From the NCBI RefSeq assembly GCF_014200605.1, contig NZ_JACHCE010000002.1, positions 487,300 to 551,299 on the forward strand: a stretch of 64,000 bases of DNA, written 5' to 3'. The notes under the pieces are model-generated. The model was given only the letters and a program-made list of their open reading frames with translations. It had not been told where the DNA came from and searched no databases. This document shows positions 15,810 to 26,011 of the stretch, in pieces. Each line of letters starts with the position of its first letter. The first letter of the stretch is position 1. The stretch is from Pedobacter cryoconitis (GTDB lineage Bacteria > Bacteroidota > Bacteroidia > Sphingobacteriales > Sphingobacteriaceae). The position numbers and the translations under genes were made by a program.

Positions 15810-18800
15810 ATGGAAAGCAATAAAAAATACTGGAAAGGCTTAGAGGAATTTAACAAGACCTCCGATTTTGTTGAAAACAACAAAAACGAATTTGCGGAGC
15901 CGCTTCCAATAGAAGATGTTTTAAATGAAGCAGGATTAAGTACAGTAACTCCTCGCCGTGACTTTTTAAAAGCCTTAGGCTTTGGTCTTGGTGCGGTAAC
16001 ACTTGCCGCTTGTCAGCCTGCTCCGATTCACAAATCAATACCTTACCTGATTAAACCTGAAGAAGTAATCCCGGGTATCCCGAATTACTATGTATCAAGT
16101 TATAATGGTCAAAGCATCCTGGTGAAAACCAGAGAAGGCAGACCGATCAAGATTGAACCAAATCCTAATGCAGGTGAGTTCAATTGCGGTACTGATGCTC
16201 AGGCTCAGGCTTCTGTATTAGATTTGTACGATGTTTCGAAACTTAAAGCGCCTGTATTAAAGAATGATGAGACTACCTGGGCGAAGGTTGATGCATTTGT
16301 AGCTGCAGAGCTGGCAAAAGCAAAAGCTTCGGGCAAGAAGATCCGCATTGTTTCTTCTTCAGTGTACAGTCCTTCTACTAAAGCAGTGGTTGCAGACTTT
16401 ATAGCTGCTTATCCTGCAACAAAACATGTACAGTACGATGCAGTATCTTATACTGGTATCATCAAAGCAAATGAAAATAGCTTTGGTAAAGCTGTAATTC
16501 CTAAGTATAACTTCGACAAAGCTGACTTAATCGTAAGTTTTGCAGCTGATTTCTTAGGAACATGGATTAGCGGAGAAGAATTCACTTCTCAGTATGTGGC
16601 TAACAGAAACCACAAATCATTAGCAAAAGGTAAAATGTCACGTCACTTCCAGTTCGAAGCCGGAATGAGTCTGACAGGTACTAATGCTGATACACGTATC
16701 CCGGTAAAATTATCAGAGCAGGGTCCTGCACTGATTACCTTATATAATGCAATCACTGGTGGCAATTTAGCTGGTGGTTCTTTACCTAAGAACGGTACTG
16801 CTGAAAAAGCACTTAAACTGGTTGCTAAAGAATTAGTTCAGCAAAAAGGAAAAGCTTTAGTAGTATGTGGTTCTAACGATGTTTCTACTCAGATCCTTGT
16901 TAATGCGATCAACTCTGCTATTGGCAGTTATGGTACGACTATCGATTTAGATAATCCAAACAAACGTTATTCAGGTAACGATGCTGAATTTGCAGAATTC
17001 TTAAATGAGATGAACAGAGGCGAAGTTGCTGCTGTATTCTTCCTGGATAACAATCCTGCTTATGATGTGGTTAATGTGAAGTCATTCACTGATGGATTAA
17101 GTAAAGTTCCATTGAAAGTTTCTTTCTCAGACCGTAAGGATGAGACATCTGCTTTATGTGATGTAATTGCAACTAATCAGAATTACTTAGAAGCATGGGG
17201 TGATGCAAATAGCTACGAAGGATATTATTCTATCGTTCAGCCAACAATCAACCCTGTATTCAATTCACGTCAGGCCGAAGAAAGTTTACTGATCTGGTCT
17301 AACGCACCTGTTAAAGAATACTACCAGTATGTACGTAACAACTGGGAGAAAAATATACTTCCTGGTTTAGGTAAAAAATGGGATGATGTATTAGAAACCG
17401 GGGTATTTGCTTCGGCGCCTAAAACAGCAGGATCTTACAGCTTCAATCTTTCATTAGCCGCTGTTGCTCCATCAGTAGTGAAAAGCAGTGCTGCTTTAGC
17501 TAAAGATATCGAGCTTCAGGTTTATGAAAGTGTAGCGATGCGCGATGGTAAACATGCAAATAACGCATTTTTACAGGAATTGCCTGATCCGGTTTCAAAA
17601 GTAACCTGGGATAACTATATTGCTCTTGCGCCTAAATTCGCTGAGTCATTAGGAATTAAAGAATTTGATGTTGTTGACGTAAAAGGAAGCAACGGATATA
17701 CAATCACTTTACCAGTTCTGGTTCAGCCAGGACAAGCACAAGGTACTGCTTCTATAGCTTTAGGTTATGGACGTACTAAAGTTGGTAAGGCTGGTGATAA
17801 TGTAGGTAAAAATGCATATCCATTTGTAACTTTCAGCAATGGAACGTTACAGTATGCAAATACTGTAACTATTACTAAAACGGGTGCAACCAATGAGCTT
17901 GCACAAACACAGACTCACCACTCTTTCGAAGGAAGAAACATTATTCGCGAAGCAACTTTCAAAGAATATGTGAAAAACCCTTCTGCAGGTACTGGTAAGC
18001 ATGACAGCGAACATAAAACTTACGATTTATGGGATAAATATGAGAAACCAGGAAATAACTGGGTTATGGCAATCGATCTGAATGCTTGTACTGGTTGTGG
18101 TTCTTGTATTGTTGCCTGTAACGTAGAAAATAATATCCCTGTAGTTGGCCGTGATGAGGTTCGCAGACGCAGAGAGATGCACTGGATCCGTATTGACCGT
18201 TACTATAGCTTTGAAGAAGGCGATAAGAGCGTGTCTGAGGAGAAAGAGATTGCACATATGGAAAACCTTGACCGTGTATCAGTTGTACACCAGCCAATGT
18301 TATGTCAGCACTGTGATCACGCTCCTTGTGAAACTGTTTGTCCTGTACTGGCAACGACTCACTCTTCGGATGGTCTGAACCATATGGCTTATAACCGTTG
18401 CGTAGGTACTCGTTACTGCGCAAATAACTGCCCGTACAAAGTTCGTCGTTTCAACTGGTTTAACTACTGGAATGATTCACGTTTCGATAACTACCTGAAC
18501 AATGAATTTACTCAGCTGGTTCTTAACCCTGATGTAACTACACGTTCAAGAGGTGTTATGGAGAAATGCTCAATGTGTATCCAACGTATCCAGGCTGGTA
18601 AATTGTCAGCTAAGATTGCTAAACGTCCATTGAAAGACGGAGATATTAAAATGGCATGTCAGGAAGCTTGTTCAGCCAATGCAATTATATTTGGTGATGG
18701 CAACGATCCGGAATCGGAAGTATCGAAAGCATTACGTAGTGAGCGTATTTACTATGTATTGGAAGAAATCAATACACAACCGGGAGTAGGTTACATGACA

Positions 18801-18842
18801 AAAATTAGAAACACAGATTCATTACCAACAGTACAAGCGTAA
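15810..18842 (+). CDS. actB: Alternative complex III subunit ActB, molybdopterin-oxidoreductase-like plus iron-sulfur domain
   Basis: 1010 residues. A Tat-type signal is seen near residues 49-68 (RRDFLKALGFGLGAVTLAAC) preceded by the usual 48-residue ACIII extension; the Cys could also be acylated. The middle (about 75-690) is a molybdopterin-oxidoreductase-like fold (B1); no cofactor motif stands out, as in known ACIII. The C-terminal part (B2) has ferredoxin-like cysteine sets: CTGCGSC at 760-766, CQHCDHAPCETVCP from 832, RCVGTRYCANNCP and KCSMC with a distant ACQEAC, enough for three [4Fe-4S] and one [3Fe-4S] cluster. It connects quinol oxidation in ActC to ActA hemes. Confidence 0.93.
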   Translation: MESNKKYWKGLEEFNKTSDFVENNKNEFAEPLPIEDVLNEAGLSTVTPRRDFLKALGFGLGAVTLAACQPAPIHKSIPYLIKPEEVIPGIPNYYVSSYNGQSILVKTREGRPIKIEPNPNAGEFNCGTDAQAQASVLDLYDVSKLKAPVLKNDETTWAKVDAFVAAELAKAKASGKKIRIVSSSVYSPSTKAVVADFIAAYPATKHVQYDAVSYTGIIKANENSFGKAVIPKYNFDKADLIVSFAADFLGTWISGEEFTSQYVANRNHKSLAKGKMSRHFQFEAGMSLTGTNADTRIPVKLSEQGPALITLYNAITGGNLAGGSLPKNGTAEKALKLVAKELVQQKGKALVVCGSNDVSTQILVNAINSAIGSYGTTIDLDNPNKRYSGNDAEFAEFLNEMNRGEVAAVFFLDNNPAYDVVNVKSFTDGLSKVPLKVSFSDRKDETSALCDVIATNQNYLEAWGDANSYEGYYSIVQPTINPVFNSRQAEESLLIWSNAPVKEYYQYVRNNWEKNILPGLGKKWDDVLETGVFASAPKTAGSYSFNLSLAAVAPSVVKSSAALAKDIELQVYESVAMRDGKHANNAFLQELPDPVSKVTWDNYIALAPKFAESLGIKEFDVVDVKGSNGYTITLPVLVQPGQAQGTASIALGYGRTKVGKAGDNVGKNAYPFVTFSNGTLQYANTVTITKTGATNELAQTQTHHSFEGRNIIREATFKEYVKNPSAGTGKHDSEHKTYDLWDKYEKPGNNWVMAIDLNACTGCGSCIVACNVENNIPVVGRDEVRRRREMHWIRIDRYYSFEEGDKSVSEEKEIAHMENLDRVSVVHQPMLCQHCDHAPCETVCPVLATTHSSDGLNHMAYNRCVGTRYCANNCPYKVRRFNWFNYWNDSRFDNYLNNEFTQLVLNPDVTTRSRGVMEKCSMCIQRIQAGKLSAKIAKRPLKDGDIKMACQEACSANAIIFGDGNDPESEVSKALRSERIYYVLEEINTQPGVGYMTKIRNTDSLPTVQA

Positions 18843-18865
18843 GCTGATATTAAAGAAAACACATT

Positions 18866-20338
18866 ATGTCAGGACATAACGAATCAATATTAAGAGAACC
18901 ACTAATCACCGGCAATGATATCACGTATGCAAAAATTACGGATGATATCTTAATGCCAGTTGAGAATAAGCCCAACAGGGCCTGGTGGATAGGTTTTATA
19001 GTTTCCCTTATGGGAGCGACCTTATGGTTAGTTGCAGTAAGTTATACTTTCTGGAACGGTATCGGATCATGGGGTCTGAACAAAACTGTAGGATGGGCAT
19101 GGGATATCACCGGTTTCGTATGGTGGGTAGGTATTGGTCACGCAGGAACACTGATTTCGGCAGTATTATTACTCTTCCGTCAAAACTGGCGTAACTCGAT
19201 CAACAGGTCGGCAGAGGCGATGACGATTTTCGCCGTTATCTGTGCCGCAACGTATGTTGTATCCCACATGGGAAGACCATGGTTAGCTTACTGGGTATTA
19301 CCTTTACCGAATCAGTTCGGTTCATTATGGGTAAACTTTAACTCACCACTGGTTTGGGATATGTTTGCAATCTCTACTTACTTCTCTGTATCCTTATTAT
19401 TCTGGTACACAGGTTTATTACCAGATATTGCTACTATCCGTGACCGTGCGACTGGTTTACGCCGCAGAATTTATTCTATCTTCTCTTTCGGATGGAATGG
19501 TAACGTTAAAACATGGCAGCGTTTCGAGACTGTGTCTCTGATCCTTGCCGGTATCTCTACACCACTGGTACTTTCAGTACACACGATTGTATCTATGGAC
19601 TTTGCAACCTCGGTTATTCCGGGATGGCACACTACAATCTTCCCTCCATACTTTGTGGCTGGTGCGATCTTCTCTGGTTTCGCCATGGTATTAACCTTAT
19701 TACTGGTTGCCCGTAAAGTATTGGGTCTTGAGAACTACATCACTATGTTCCACATTGAATCGATGAACAAGATCATCATTCTTACCGGATCTATCGTAGG
19801 TGTGGCTTACATCACTGAGTTTTTTATTGCCTGGTATTCAGGTTCAGAATATGAAGCATATGCATTCATCAACCGTTCAACTGGTCCATACTGGTGGGCA
19901 TACTGGATGATGATGACTTGTAACGTAATTTCTCCGCAGTTACTGTGGTTCAAGAAAATCCGTTTGAGCATACCTGCAACATGGATCTTATCTATCGTGG
20001 TAAACATCGGTATGTGGTTTGAGCGTTTCGTAATTATTGTAACCTCATTACACCGTGATTACCTTCCATCAAGTTGGGCCATGTTCTATCCAACATGGGT
20101 AGATGTGAGTGTCTTTGTAGGTTCAATCGGGGTATTCTTTACTTTATTCCTGTTGTTCTTAAGGGTTCTTCCTTCAATTGCAATTGCAGAGGTGAAACTA
20201 TTACTTAAAACATCAAGTGAGCAAGCTAAACTTGCACAGATTAAAGAAGGTCATTTGGACAAAACTCACGTGAAAGAATACGTTGAGTCTTTAGAGAAAT
20301 TTGATAGTGTTAAACAAGAAGAATACGCAAAAATATAA
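18866..20338 (+). CDS. actC: Alternative complex III subunit ActC, NrfD-like quinol-oxidising membrane protein
   Basis: 490 residues with about ten membrane helices, of the NrfD/PsrC family. Recognisable segments: PNRAWWIGFIVSLMGA, FVWWVGIGHAGTLISAVLLLF near 85-105, AATYVVSHMGRPWLAYWVLPLPN near 127-149, and SVHTIVSMDFATSVIPGWHTT near 240-262. It would bind menaquinol close to the periplasmic side and donate electrons to ActB. It is 23 bp downstream of actB and its stop is followed after 2 bp by actD, showing tight cotranscription. Confidence 0.93.
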   Translation: MSGHNESILREPLITGNDITYAKITDDILMPVENKPNRAWWIGFIVSLMGATLWLVAVSYTFWNGIGSWGLNKTVGWAWDITGFVWWVGIGHAGTLISAVLLLFRQNWRNSINRSAEAMTIFAVICAATYVVSHMGRPWLAYWVLPLPNQFGSLWVNFNSPLVWDMFAISTYFSVSLLFWYTGLLPDIATIRDRATGLRRRIYSIFSFGWNGNVKTWQRFETVSLILAGISTPLVLSVHTIVSMDFATSVIPGWHTTIFPPYFVAGAIFSGFAMVLTLLLVARKVLGLENYITMFHIESMNKIIILTGSIVGVAYITEFFIAWYSGSEYEAYAFINRSTGPYWWAYWMMMTCNVISPQLLWFKKIRLSIPATWILSIVVNIGMWFERFVIIVTSLHRDYLPSSWAMFYPTWVDVSVFVGSIGVFFTLFLLFLRVLPSIAIAEVKLLLKTSSEQAKLAQIKEGHLDKTHVKEYVESLEKFDSVKQEEYAKI

Positions 20339-20340
20339 CA

Positions 20341-20877
20341 ATGAGTAATATCAAATATATTTTAGGCAGTTTTGGCGATCCTGACGAGATGATGCATGGC
20401 ATTGAAAAGTTACAGGAGAACAACATTAAGATCCATGATGTTTATACGCCTATGCCTATCCACGGCATCGAAGCCAAATTAGGAGTTAAAAGATCAAGAT
20501 TGGATATCCTTGCATTTTTCTGCGGGATAACCGGAACAGTATCAGCATTTGCACTGATCTATCTTACCTCGGTAGTAGACTGGAGACATAATATTGGTGG
20601 TAAACCAGCATTCGCATTACCGGATTTTATTCCGATTATGTTTGAGGTAACTATTTTATTCTGTGCATTTGGATTAGTAGGATCTTATTATGCATCTACT
20701 CACCTTTTCCCAGGAAGAGCGCCAAGAGTAATGGACTTAAGAGCCACAGATGATAGATTTATTATAGCTGTTGATGCTCAGGAAAACGGAGATCACAGTA
20801 AAATTGACGGATTATTAAAAGAAGCTGGTGCTATAGAAGTTAAGCACAATGAAAGGAAGTATATTAGCTATGAATAA
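20341..20877 (+). CDS. actD: Alternative complex III subunit ActD (DUF3341)
   Basis: 178 residues with two membrane helices (about 55-78 and 98-120) flanked by cytoplasmic parts. The start IKYILGSFGDPDEMMHGIEKL and DVYTPMPIHGIEAKLGVKRSRL match DUF3341/ActD, and the late segment RFIIAVDAQENGDHSKIDGLLKEAGAIEV is a ferredoxin-like fold. It is a structural subunit of ACIII without cofactors. It overlaps the start of actE by 8 bp, which suggests translational coupling. Confidence 0.9.
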   Translation: MSNIKYILGSFGDPDEMMHGIEKLQENNIKIHDVYTPMPIHGIEAKLGVKRSRLDILAFFCGITGTVSAFALIYLTSVVDWRHNIGGKPAFALPDFIPIMFEVTILFCAFGLVGSYYASTHLFPGRAPRVMDLRATDDRFIIAVDAQENGDHSKIDGLLKEAGAIEVKHNERKYISYE

Positions 20878-21457
20878 GAATAAAATAGTTGCAGCCTCAT
20901 TTGTTGTTCTTGCCCTCGCTGTTACAACACTTTCGTCTTGCAGGAATAAGAATAATCCAGGTTTGGAATATGCTAGAAATATGTATGATCATATTGCTTA
21001 CGATCCTGATCAGCCGAACAAGAATTTTGCAAACGGACAAACTGCACAAACACCTCCTGCTAACACAAGTCCTGTAGGATTTGTAAAGTATGAGTATGCA
21101 AATACTAAAGAAGGTTATGAAGCCGCAGGTTTAAATCTGCACAATCCTTTAGCTAAGACACCACAGAATTTATTGTCAGGTAAACACTACTTTACTGTAT
21201 TCTGCGGACCTTGTCACGGTGAAAAGGGAGATGGTAAAGGACACCTGGTTCAAATTGAGAAATTTACAGGCGTACCAGCTTATCATGGTGATGCAGCGTC
21301 ATCACGTGGTGGCTTGATGAAAGATTTATCAGAAGGTAAAATCTATCACACTATCATGTACGGATTAAATAACATGGGATCACATGCTTCTCAGCTTACT
21401 CCAGATCAAAGATGGAAAGTAGTGATGTATGTTCAACAATTACAAAAAATACAATAG
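20870..21457 (+). CDS. actE: Alternative complex III subunit ActE, monoheme cytochrome c lipoprotein
   Basis: 195 residues from the ATG at 20870 (ATGAATAAG), which overlaps the end of actD; the open frame extends to 20849 but the extra MKGSILA would spoil the signal. Lipobox TLSSC with Cys24; one heme c site CGPCH at 112-116; a distal Met in the segment TIMYGLNNMGSHASQLTP is the likely axial ligand. In ACIII the ActE heme is a probable exit point for electrons to the oxidase. Length and position in the operon are standard. Confidence 0.92.
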   Translation: MNKNKIVAASFVVLALAVTTLSSCRNKNNPGLEYARNMYDHIAYDPDQPNKNFANGQTAQTPPANTSPVGFVKYEYANTKEGYEAAGLNLHNPLAKTPQNLLSGKHYFTVFCGPCHGEKGDGKGHLVQIEKFTGVPAYHGDAASSRGGLMKDLSEGKIYHTIMYGLNNMGSHASQLTPDQRWKVVMYVQQLQKIQ

Positions 21458-21471
21458 AAAAGCAGATATAA

Positions 21472-22686
21472 ATGGGAACTCACAATTATAATTTCAATGA
21501 GCAGTTTGAGTTTACAGGAAAGGCTAAAAACTTAAGCATTGCAGCGATCCTAATCGGTATCGGTAGTATAGCTTACGGTTTTTCTGATCATGGACTCCAT
21601 GAGCGGACTTTTGCCAACCTGTTACTTATGGCCTATTACTTCGCCTGTGTATGTATGTCAGGTGCATTCTTTTTAGCTGTTCAGTTTGTAGCGCAGGCAG
21701 GATGGTCTGCATCAATCTTACGTGTACCTCAGGCTATGGCAAAAACATTGCCTATCGCAGTAGTGATCCTGATCGTCGTTATCAGTCTTGGACTATACAC
21801 ACATAATCTTTATCACCACTGGAACGCACCGGGTCTAACTGATCCGTCTTCAGGTAACTATGATAAATTAATCGACGGAAAGTCTGCTTTCTTAAATGTA
21901 CCTTTCTTTTTAGGACGTCAGGTAGTATTTTTAAGTATCTATTCTTTCTTCGCTATATTACTGTCTAAATTATCAACTAACGAAGATTTAGAGGGAGGGT
22001 TAAACTCATACACTAAAAGTTTTAAATACTCTTGTATATTTTTAGTTATCTACGGTTTCACTACACCAATCTTTGCATTTGATACAGTAATGTCATTAGA
22101 GGCACACTGGTTCTCTACGATGTTTGGATGGTATAACTTCGCAGCAATGTGGGTGAGCAGTTTGGCTACTATAGCTGTAATTATCATTCTGTTAAGAAAA
22201 GCAGGTTATATGCAGTGGGTTAACAATAGCCACCTTCATAACTTAGGTCAGTTTATCTTCGGATTCTCAATTTTCTGGACTTATGTATGGTTTGCTCAAT
22301 TTATGTTGATCTATTATGCAAACATGCCGGAAGAAACTGTGTATTTTTACAAACGATTTGAGTTTTACAAGTTCTGGTTCTTTTTGAATTTAGTAATGAA
22401 TTTCCTTGCCCCGGTTCTGTTATTAATGGATCGTGATAATAAAAGACAAGAAAATATCATGCTTGGTGTTTGTATCATAGTATTGTGCGGTCACTGGGTA
22501 GATTATTACCAGATGATTATGCCGGGTACTGTAGAATCACATAATGGTTTTGGTATTATTGAAATAGGAACAGCTATTGGTTTTGTAGGCTTGTTTACCT
22601 TTACAGTATTATCTGCATTAAGTAAGAAACCTTTAATTGCAAAGAATCACCCTTTCCTTCAGGAGAGTCTGAATCACCATTTGTAA
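21472..22686 (+). CDS. actF: Alternative complex III subunit ActF, NrfD-like membrane protein
   Basis: 404 residues with about ten membrane helices, a shorter paralogue of ActC. Motifs include NLYHHWNAPGLTDPSSGNYDKL, IYGFTTPIFAFDTVMSLEAHWFSTMFGWYNFA near 190-225 and RQENIMLGVCIIVLCGHWVDYYQMIMPG near 325-355. In F. johnsoniae-type ACIII it packs beside ActC and may contain a proton path. It begins 14 bp after actE and is followed by the oxidase genes, consistent with an ACIII-oxidase supercomplex. Confidence 0.92.
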   Translation: MGTHNYNFNEQFEFTGKAKNLSIAAILIGIGSIAYGFSDHGLHERTFANLLLMAYYFACVCMSGAFFLAVQFVAQAGWSASILRVPQAMAKTLPIAVVILIVVISLGLYTHNLYHHWNAPGLTDPSSGNYDKLIDGKSAFLNVPFFLGRQVVFLSIYSFFAILLSKLSTNEDLEGGLNSYTKSFKYSCIFLVIYGFTTPIFAFDTVMSLEAHWFSTMFGWYNFAAMWVSSLATIAVIIILLRKAGYMQWVNNSHLHNLGQFIFGFSIFWTYVWFAQFMLIYYANMPEETVYFYKRFEFYKFWFFLNLVMNFLAPVLLLMDRDNKRQENIMLGVCIIVLCGHWVDYYQMIMPGTVESHNGFGIIEIGTAIGFVGLFTFTVLSALSKKPLIAKNHPFLQESLNHHL

Positions 22687-22747
22687 GCCGGGTTAGAGTT
22701 ATATACATTAATTTATAGTAGAAGTACATCGTACTACTTTTAAGAAA

Positions 22748-24013
22748 ATGAGTTTAAGAAAATTTATAAGCAATAAGACAATAGCGGCCCTGGCAGTAAT
22801 TCTTACTGTGTTTGCAAATACGAGCGCATTTGCACAAGAAGCTGCCGCCGGTGCTGCCGCTACGGCTGCGAAAAAACCTATTGATATGTTCCCGATCTAT
22901 AAGACGGCAGCATTCTATACCCTGTTATTTTTACTGCTTTGCTTATTTATAGCAATAGTTGGTAAAGCAATGCGTGTATATGAATTAACGCGTGAAGCTC
23001 AGGATAAACCTGCAGGAATTAACTGGAATACTGTAAATGGTGTTCTGTTTGTGATTTTCTTAATCGTCGGATTGTACGGTGTTTATTTTGAATATACAGT
23101 TCACGGAAAGATGATTCTTCCGGATGCTGCTTCAGAGCACGGTGCGAAGATTGATCAGATGTTTAACATCACGTTAATCCTGACAACCATCGTATTTATC
23201 GGAACACACCTTGTATTATTCCTGTTCTCTTATTTCTACAAGAATACTGGTAAAAGAAAAGCATATTACTACCCGCATAATAATGCATTAGAGCGTATCT
23301 GGACAATTGTTCCGGCATTAGTGCTTACTGTATTGGTATTAATGGGATTCCTTACCTGGAGATCTATCTTCTATAAAATTGAAGATCCTAATAACAAACC
23401 ATTGAACATTGAGATCACTTCTCAGCAGTTTGCATGGACAATCCGTTATCCTGGAGCTGATAAAATTGTAGGAAAGAAAAACTATAAATTGATTACCGGA
23501 ACGAACAGTTTAGGTATGGACTTTAATGATAAAGACAATCTTGATGATCAGATGGCAGAGGAAATGGTTATTCCTGTCAACAAACCAGTAAGATTGATTC
23601 TGACCAGTAAAGACGTACTTCACAGTTTTTATATGCCGCATTTCAGGATTCAGTTAAACACTGTTCCGGGTATGACTTCTTATTTCGAATTCACACCAAC
23701 AATTACTACTGCTGATATGCAGACTAAAGTAAATGATCCAGCATTTAAATTCTTGTTTTATTGCTCGAAAATCTGTGGATCTGGTCACTATAACATGCAA
23801 AAGGTTGTTAGAGTTGTTTCTCAGGCTGAGTATGATGCCTGGATAGTTAAACAACCTAAGTTTATCAATAACGATTTGAGAAAGCAATTTAACTTGCCAA
23901 TCGTACCAGAACCAGCAGCTGCACCAGCGGCGGCGGCTCCAGCTGATAGTACAGCTAAAGCTGCGACAAGTGCTCCTGCTGTAGCAATGAATAAACCGGC
24001 TTTAAAAAAATAA
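22748..24013 (+). CDS. ctaC: Cytochrome c oxidase subunit II
   Basis: 421 residues. Signal-like start (1-30, ending SAFAQE), then four hydrophobic segments (about 50-72, 95-115, 138-164, 184-205) instead of the usual two. The cupredoxin domain (about 217-370) has the CuA ligands His292 (LHSFYMPHFR), Cys339 and Cys343 (CSKIC), His347 and Met350. The residue between the cysteines that is usually Glu is Lys341; in known structures it ligates through its backbone, so CuA should still form. An Ala/Pro-rich tail (about 385-421) has no heme site, so this is not a caa3-type subunit II. Confidence 0.93.
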   Translation: MSLRKFISNKTIAALAVILTVFANTSAFAQEAAAGAAATAAKKPIDMFPIYKTAAFYTLLFLLLCLFIAIVGKAMRVYELTREAQDKPAGINWNTVNGVLFVIFLIVGLYGVYFEYTVHGKMILPDAASEHGAKIDQMFNITLILTTIVFIGTHLVLFLFSYFYKNTGKRKAYYYPHNNALERIWTIVPALVLTVLVLMGFLTWRSIFYKIEDPNNKPLNIEITSQQFAWTIRYPGADKIVGKKNYKLITGTNSLGMDFNDKDNLDDQMAEEMVIPVNKPVRLILTSKDVLHSFYMPHFRIQLNTVPGMTSYFEFTPTITTADMQTKVNDPAFKFLFYCSKICGSGHYNMQKVVRVVSQAEYDAWIVKQPKFINNDLRKQFNLPIVPEPAAAPAAAAPADSTAKAATSAPAVAMNKPALKK

Positions 24014-24033
24014 TTATACTGGAATAGCGCATT

Positions 24034-25926
24034 ATGTCAACTATAACATTACACGATACACATAACAACGATCACCATGACGGTCACGATCATGGGCATC
24101 ACGAACAATCTTTCATAAGCAAATACATTTTTAGCCAGGATCACAAGATGATCGCTAAACAGTTTTTAATAACTGGTATTGTTATGGCTGTTATTGCAAT
24201 GGGATTGTCTATCTTATTTCGTCTGCAATTAGCATGGCCTGATAAAAGTTTCCCTATTCTTGAAACATTTTTAGGAAGATGGGCAGAAGGAGGAAGGATC
24301 AAACCTGATTTTTACCTTGCTCTGGTAACTATACACGGTACCATCATGGTATTCTTTGTACTGACCGCAGGATTGAGCGGTACGTTTAGTAATTTACTGA
24401 TTCCTCTTCAGCTCGGTGTACGGGATATGGCATCGCCATTTATGAACATGCTTTCATACTGGTTATTCTTTATCGCCTGCGTTGTGATGATGAGCTCATT
24501 CTTTATTGAAACAGGACCTGCAAGTGCCGGATGGACAGTTTACCCTCCATTATCTGCTATCCCGAAAGCTATCTCAGGATCAGGTTTAGGTATGACATTA
24601 TGGTTAATCAGTATGGTTCTTTTTGTAGCTTCTCAGTTAATGGGTGGTATCAACTATGTAAGTACTGTATTAAACATGCGTACTAAAGGTATGGACCTTT
24701 GGAAAATGCCATTAACTATCTGGGCTTTCTTATTGACAGCTATTTTAGGTATCTTATCATTCCCTGTTTTAGTAGCGGGTGTTGTGTTATTGATTTTTGA
24801 CCGTAGTTTCGGTACAAGTTTCTATTTATCAGATATCGTTATGGGTACTCAGGTATTACCTAATGAAGGTGGTTCTCCAATCTTATGGCAGCATTTATTC
24901 TGGTTCCTTGGTCACCCTGAGGTATATATTGTAATTATGCCGGCTTTAGGTATCTCTTCAGAGGTTATCTCGGTAAATTCAAGAAAACCAATCTTTGGTT
25001 ACCATGCAATGGTTTACTCATTAATCGGTATTACTATCCTTTCCTTCATCGTATGGGGTCACCATATGTTTGTAACGGGGATGAATCCATTACTGGGTGG
25101 TGTGTTTATGATCACGACGCTGATTATCGCTGTTCCTTCAGCAGTAAAAACTTTCAACTATTTAGCTACATTATGGCGCGGTAATATCAGGTTCACACCT
25201 GCAATGTTATGTGCGATTGGTATGGTTTCATTCTTTATTTCAGGTGGTTTAACTGGTATCTTCTTAGGTAATGCCTCTTTAGATATTAACCTTCATGATA
25301 CTTACTTTGTAGTTGCCCACTTCCACTTAGTAATGGGATCTGCTGCAATCTTTGGTATGCTTGCTGGTGTTTACCACTGGTATCCAAAAATGTTCGGAAG
25401 AATGTTAAACGAGAAATTAGGTTACCTTCACTTCTGGGTTACATTTATCTGTGCTTACTTAGTATTCTTCCCATTACACTTCTTAGGTTTAGATGGTGTA
25501 CCACGTCGTTACTATGCATTCACTGAATTTGAATTCATGCAGAAATGGGTTACTGTAAATATCTTTGTAACATGGGCTGCTATCGTTGCAGCTTTAGCTC
25601 AGGTGGCATTCCTGTTCAACTTCTTCTACTCAATTTTCAAAGGTAAAAAAGCAACACAGAACCCTTGGGAGTCTAACACCTTAGAATGGACTACGCCTGT
25701 TGAGCATATCCATGGTAACTGGCCAGGAGAAATCCCTACAGTATACCGTTGGCCATATGATTACAGTAAGCCAGGTGCTGAACATGATTTCATCCCTCAA
25801 ACCGTTCCTTATTCTCAAACCATGAGCTCTAACATGCCACATGACTTTGAAGGAAACGCTGAATCTGAGCGCATCCAGAAAGAGTGGGAAGAAAAACAAG
25901 CAAAAGAAAAAGCAATACTGGATTAA
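24034..25926 (+). CDS. ctaD: Cytochrome c oxidase subunit I
   Basis: 630 residues, about 12-14 membrane helices, heme-copper oxidase family A. Visible ligands: low-spin heme His101 (HGTIMVF), CuB His294 of the GHPEVY box with the cross-linked Tyr298 and proton-channel Glu296, His343/His344 (WGHHMF), and His429/His431 (VAHFH) for the two hemes. A His/Asp-rich N-terminus (residues 7-23: eight His) is unusual and could bind metal. It reduces O2 to water at the heme a3-CuB centre while pumping protons. It directly follows subunit II and ends before a terminator. Confidence 0.96.
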   Translation: MSTITLHDTHNNDHHDGHDHGHHEQSFISKYIFSQDHKMIAKQFLITGIVMAVIAMGLSILFRLQLAWPDKSFPILETFLGRWAEGGRIKPDFYLALVTIHGTIMVFFVLTAGLSGTFSNLLIPLQLGVRDMASPFMNMLSYWLFFIACVVMMSSFFIETGPASAGWTVYPPLSAIPKAISGSGLGMTLWLISMVLFVASQLMGGINYVSTVLNMRTKGMDLWKMPLTIWAFLLTAILGILSFPVLVAGVVLLIFDRSFGTSFYLSDIVMGTQVLPNEGGSPILWQHLFWFLGHPEVYIVIMPALGISSEVISVNSRKPIFGYHAMVYSLIGITILSFIVWGHHMFVTGMNPLLGGVFMITTLIIAVPSAVKTFNYLATLWRGNIRFTPAMLCAIGMVSFFISGGLTGIFLGNASLDINLHDTYFVVAHFHLVMGSAAIFGMLAGVYHWYPKMFGRMLNEKLGYLHFWVTFICAYLVFFPLHFLGLDGVPRRYYAFTEFEFMQKWVTVNIFVTWAAIVAALAQVAFLFNFFYSIFKGKKATQNPWESNTLEWTTPVEHIHGNWPGEIPTVYRWPYDYSKPGAEHDFIPQTVPYSQTMSSNMPHDFEGNAESERIQKEWEEKQAKEKAILD

Positions 25927-25950
25927 TCTCCTTTATTAAAATTATACAAT

Positions 25951-25999
25951 GAGGTTATCTGCTTGAGTATCTACTTAGAACGATAACCTCATTTTTTTT
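25951..25999 (+). terminator. Intrinsic terminator after the act-ctaCD operon
   Basis: GAGGTTATC (25951-25959) pairs with GATAACCTC (25982-25990) and is followed by a run of eight T. The loop is long (22 nt) but the T-tract is good. It would separate the structural oxidase operon from the heme-synthase operon. Confidence 0.65.
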
Positions 26000-26011
26000 A
26001 AAAGCAAACCA

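Noticed and set aside
22748-24013. caa3-type subunit II with fused cytochrome c
   Set aside because: No CxxCH occurs in the protein; the C-terminal extension is only an Ala/Pro-rich tail.
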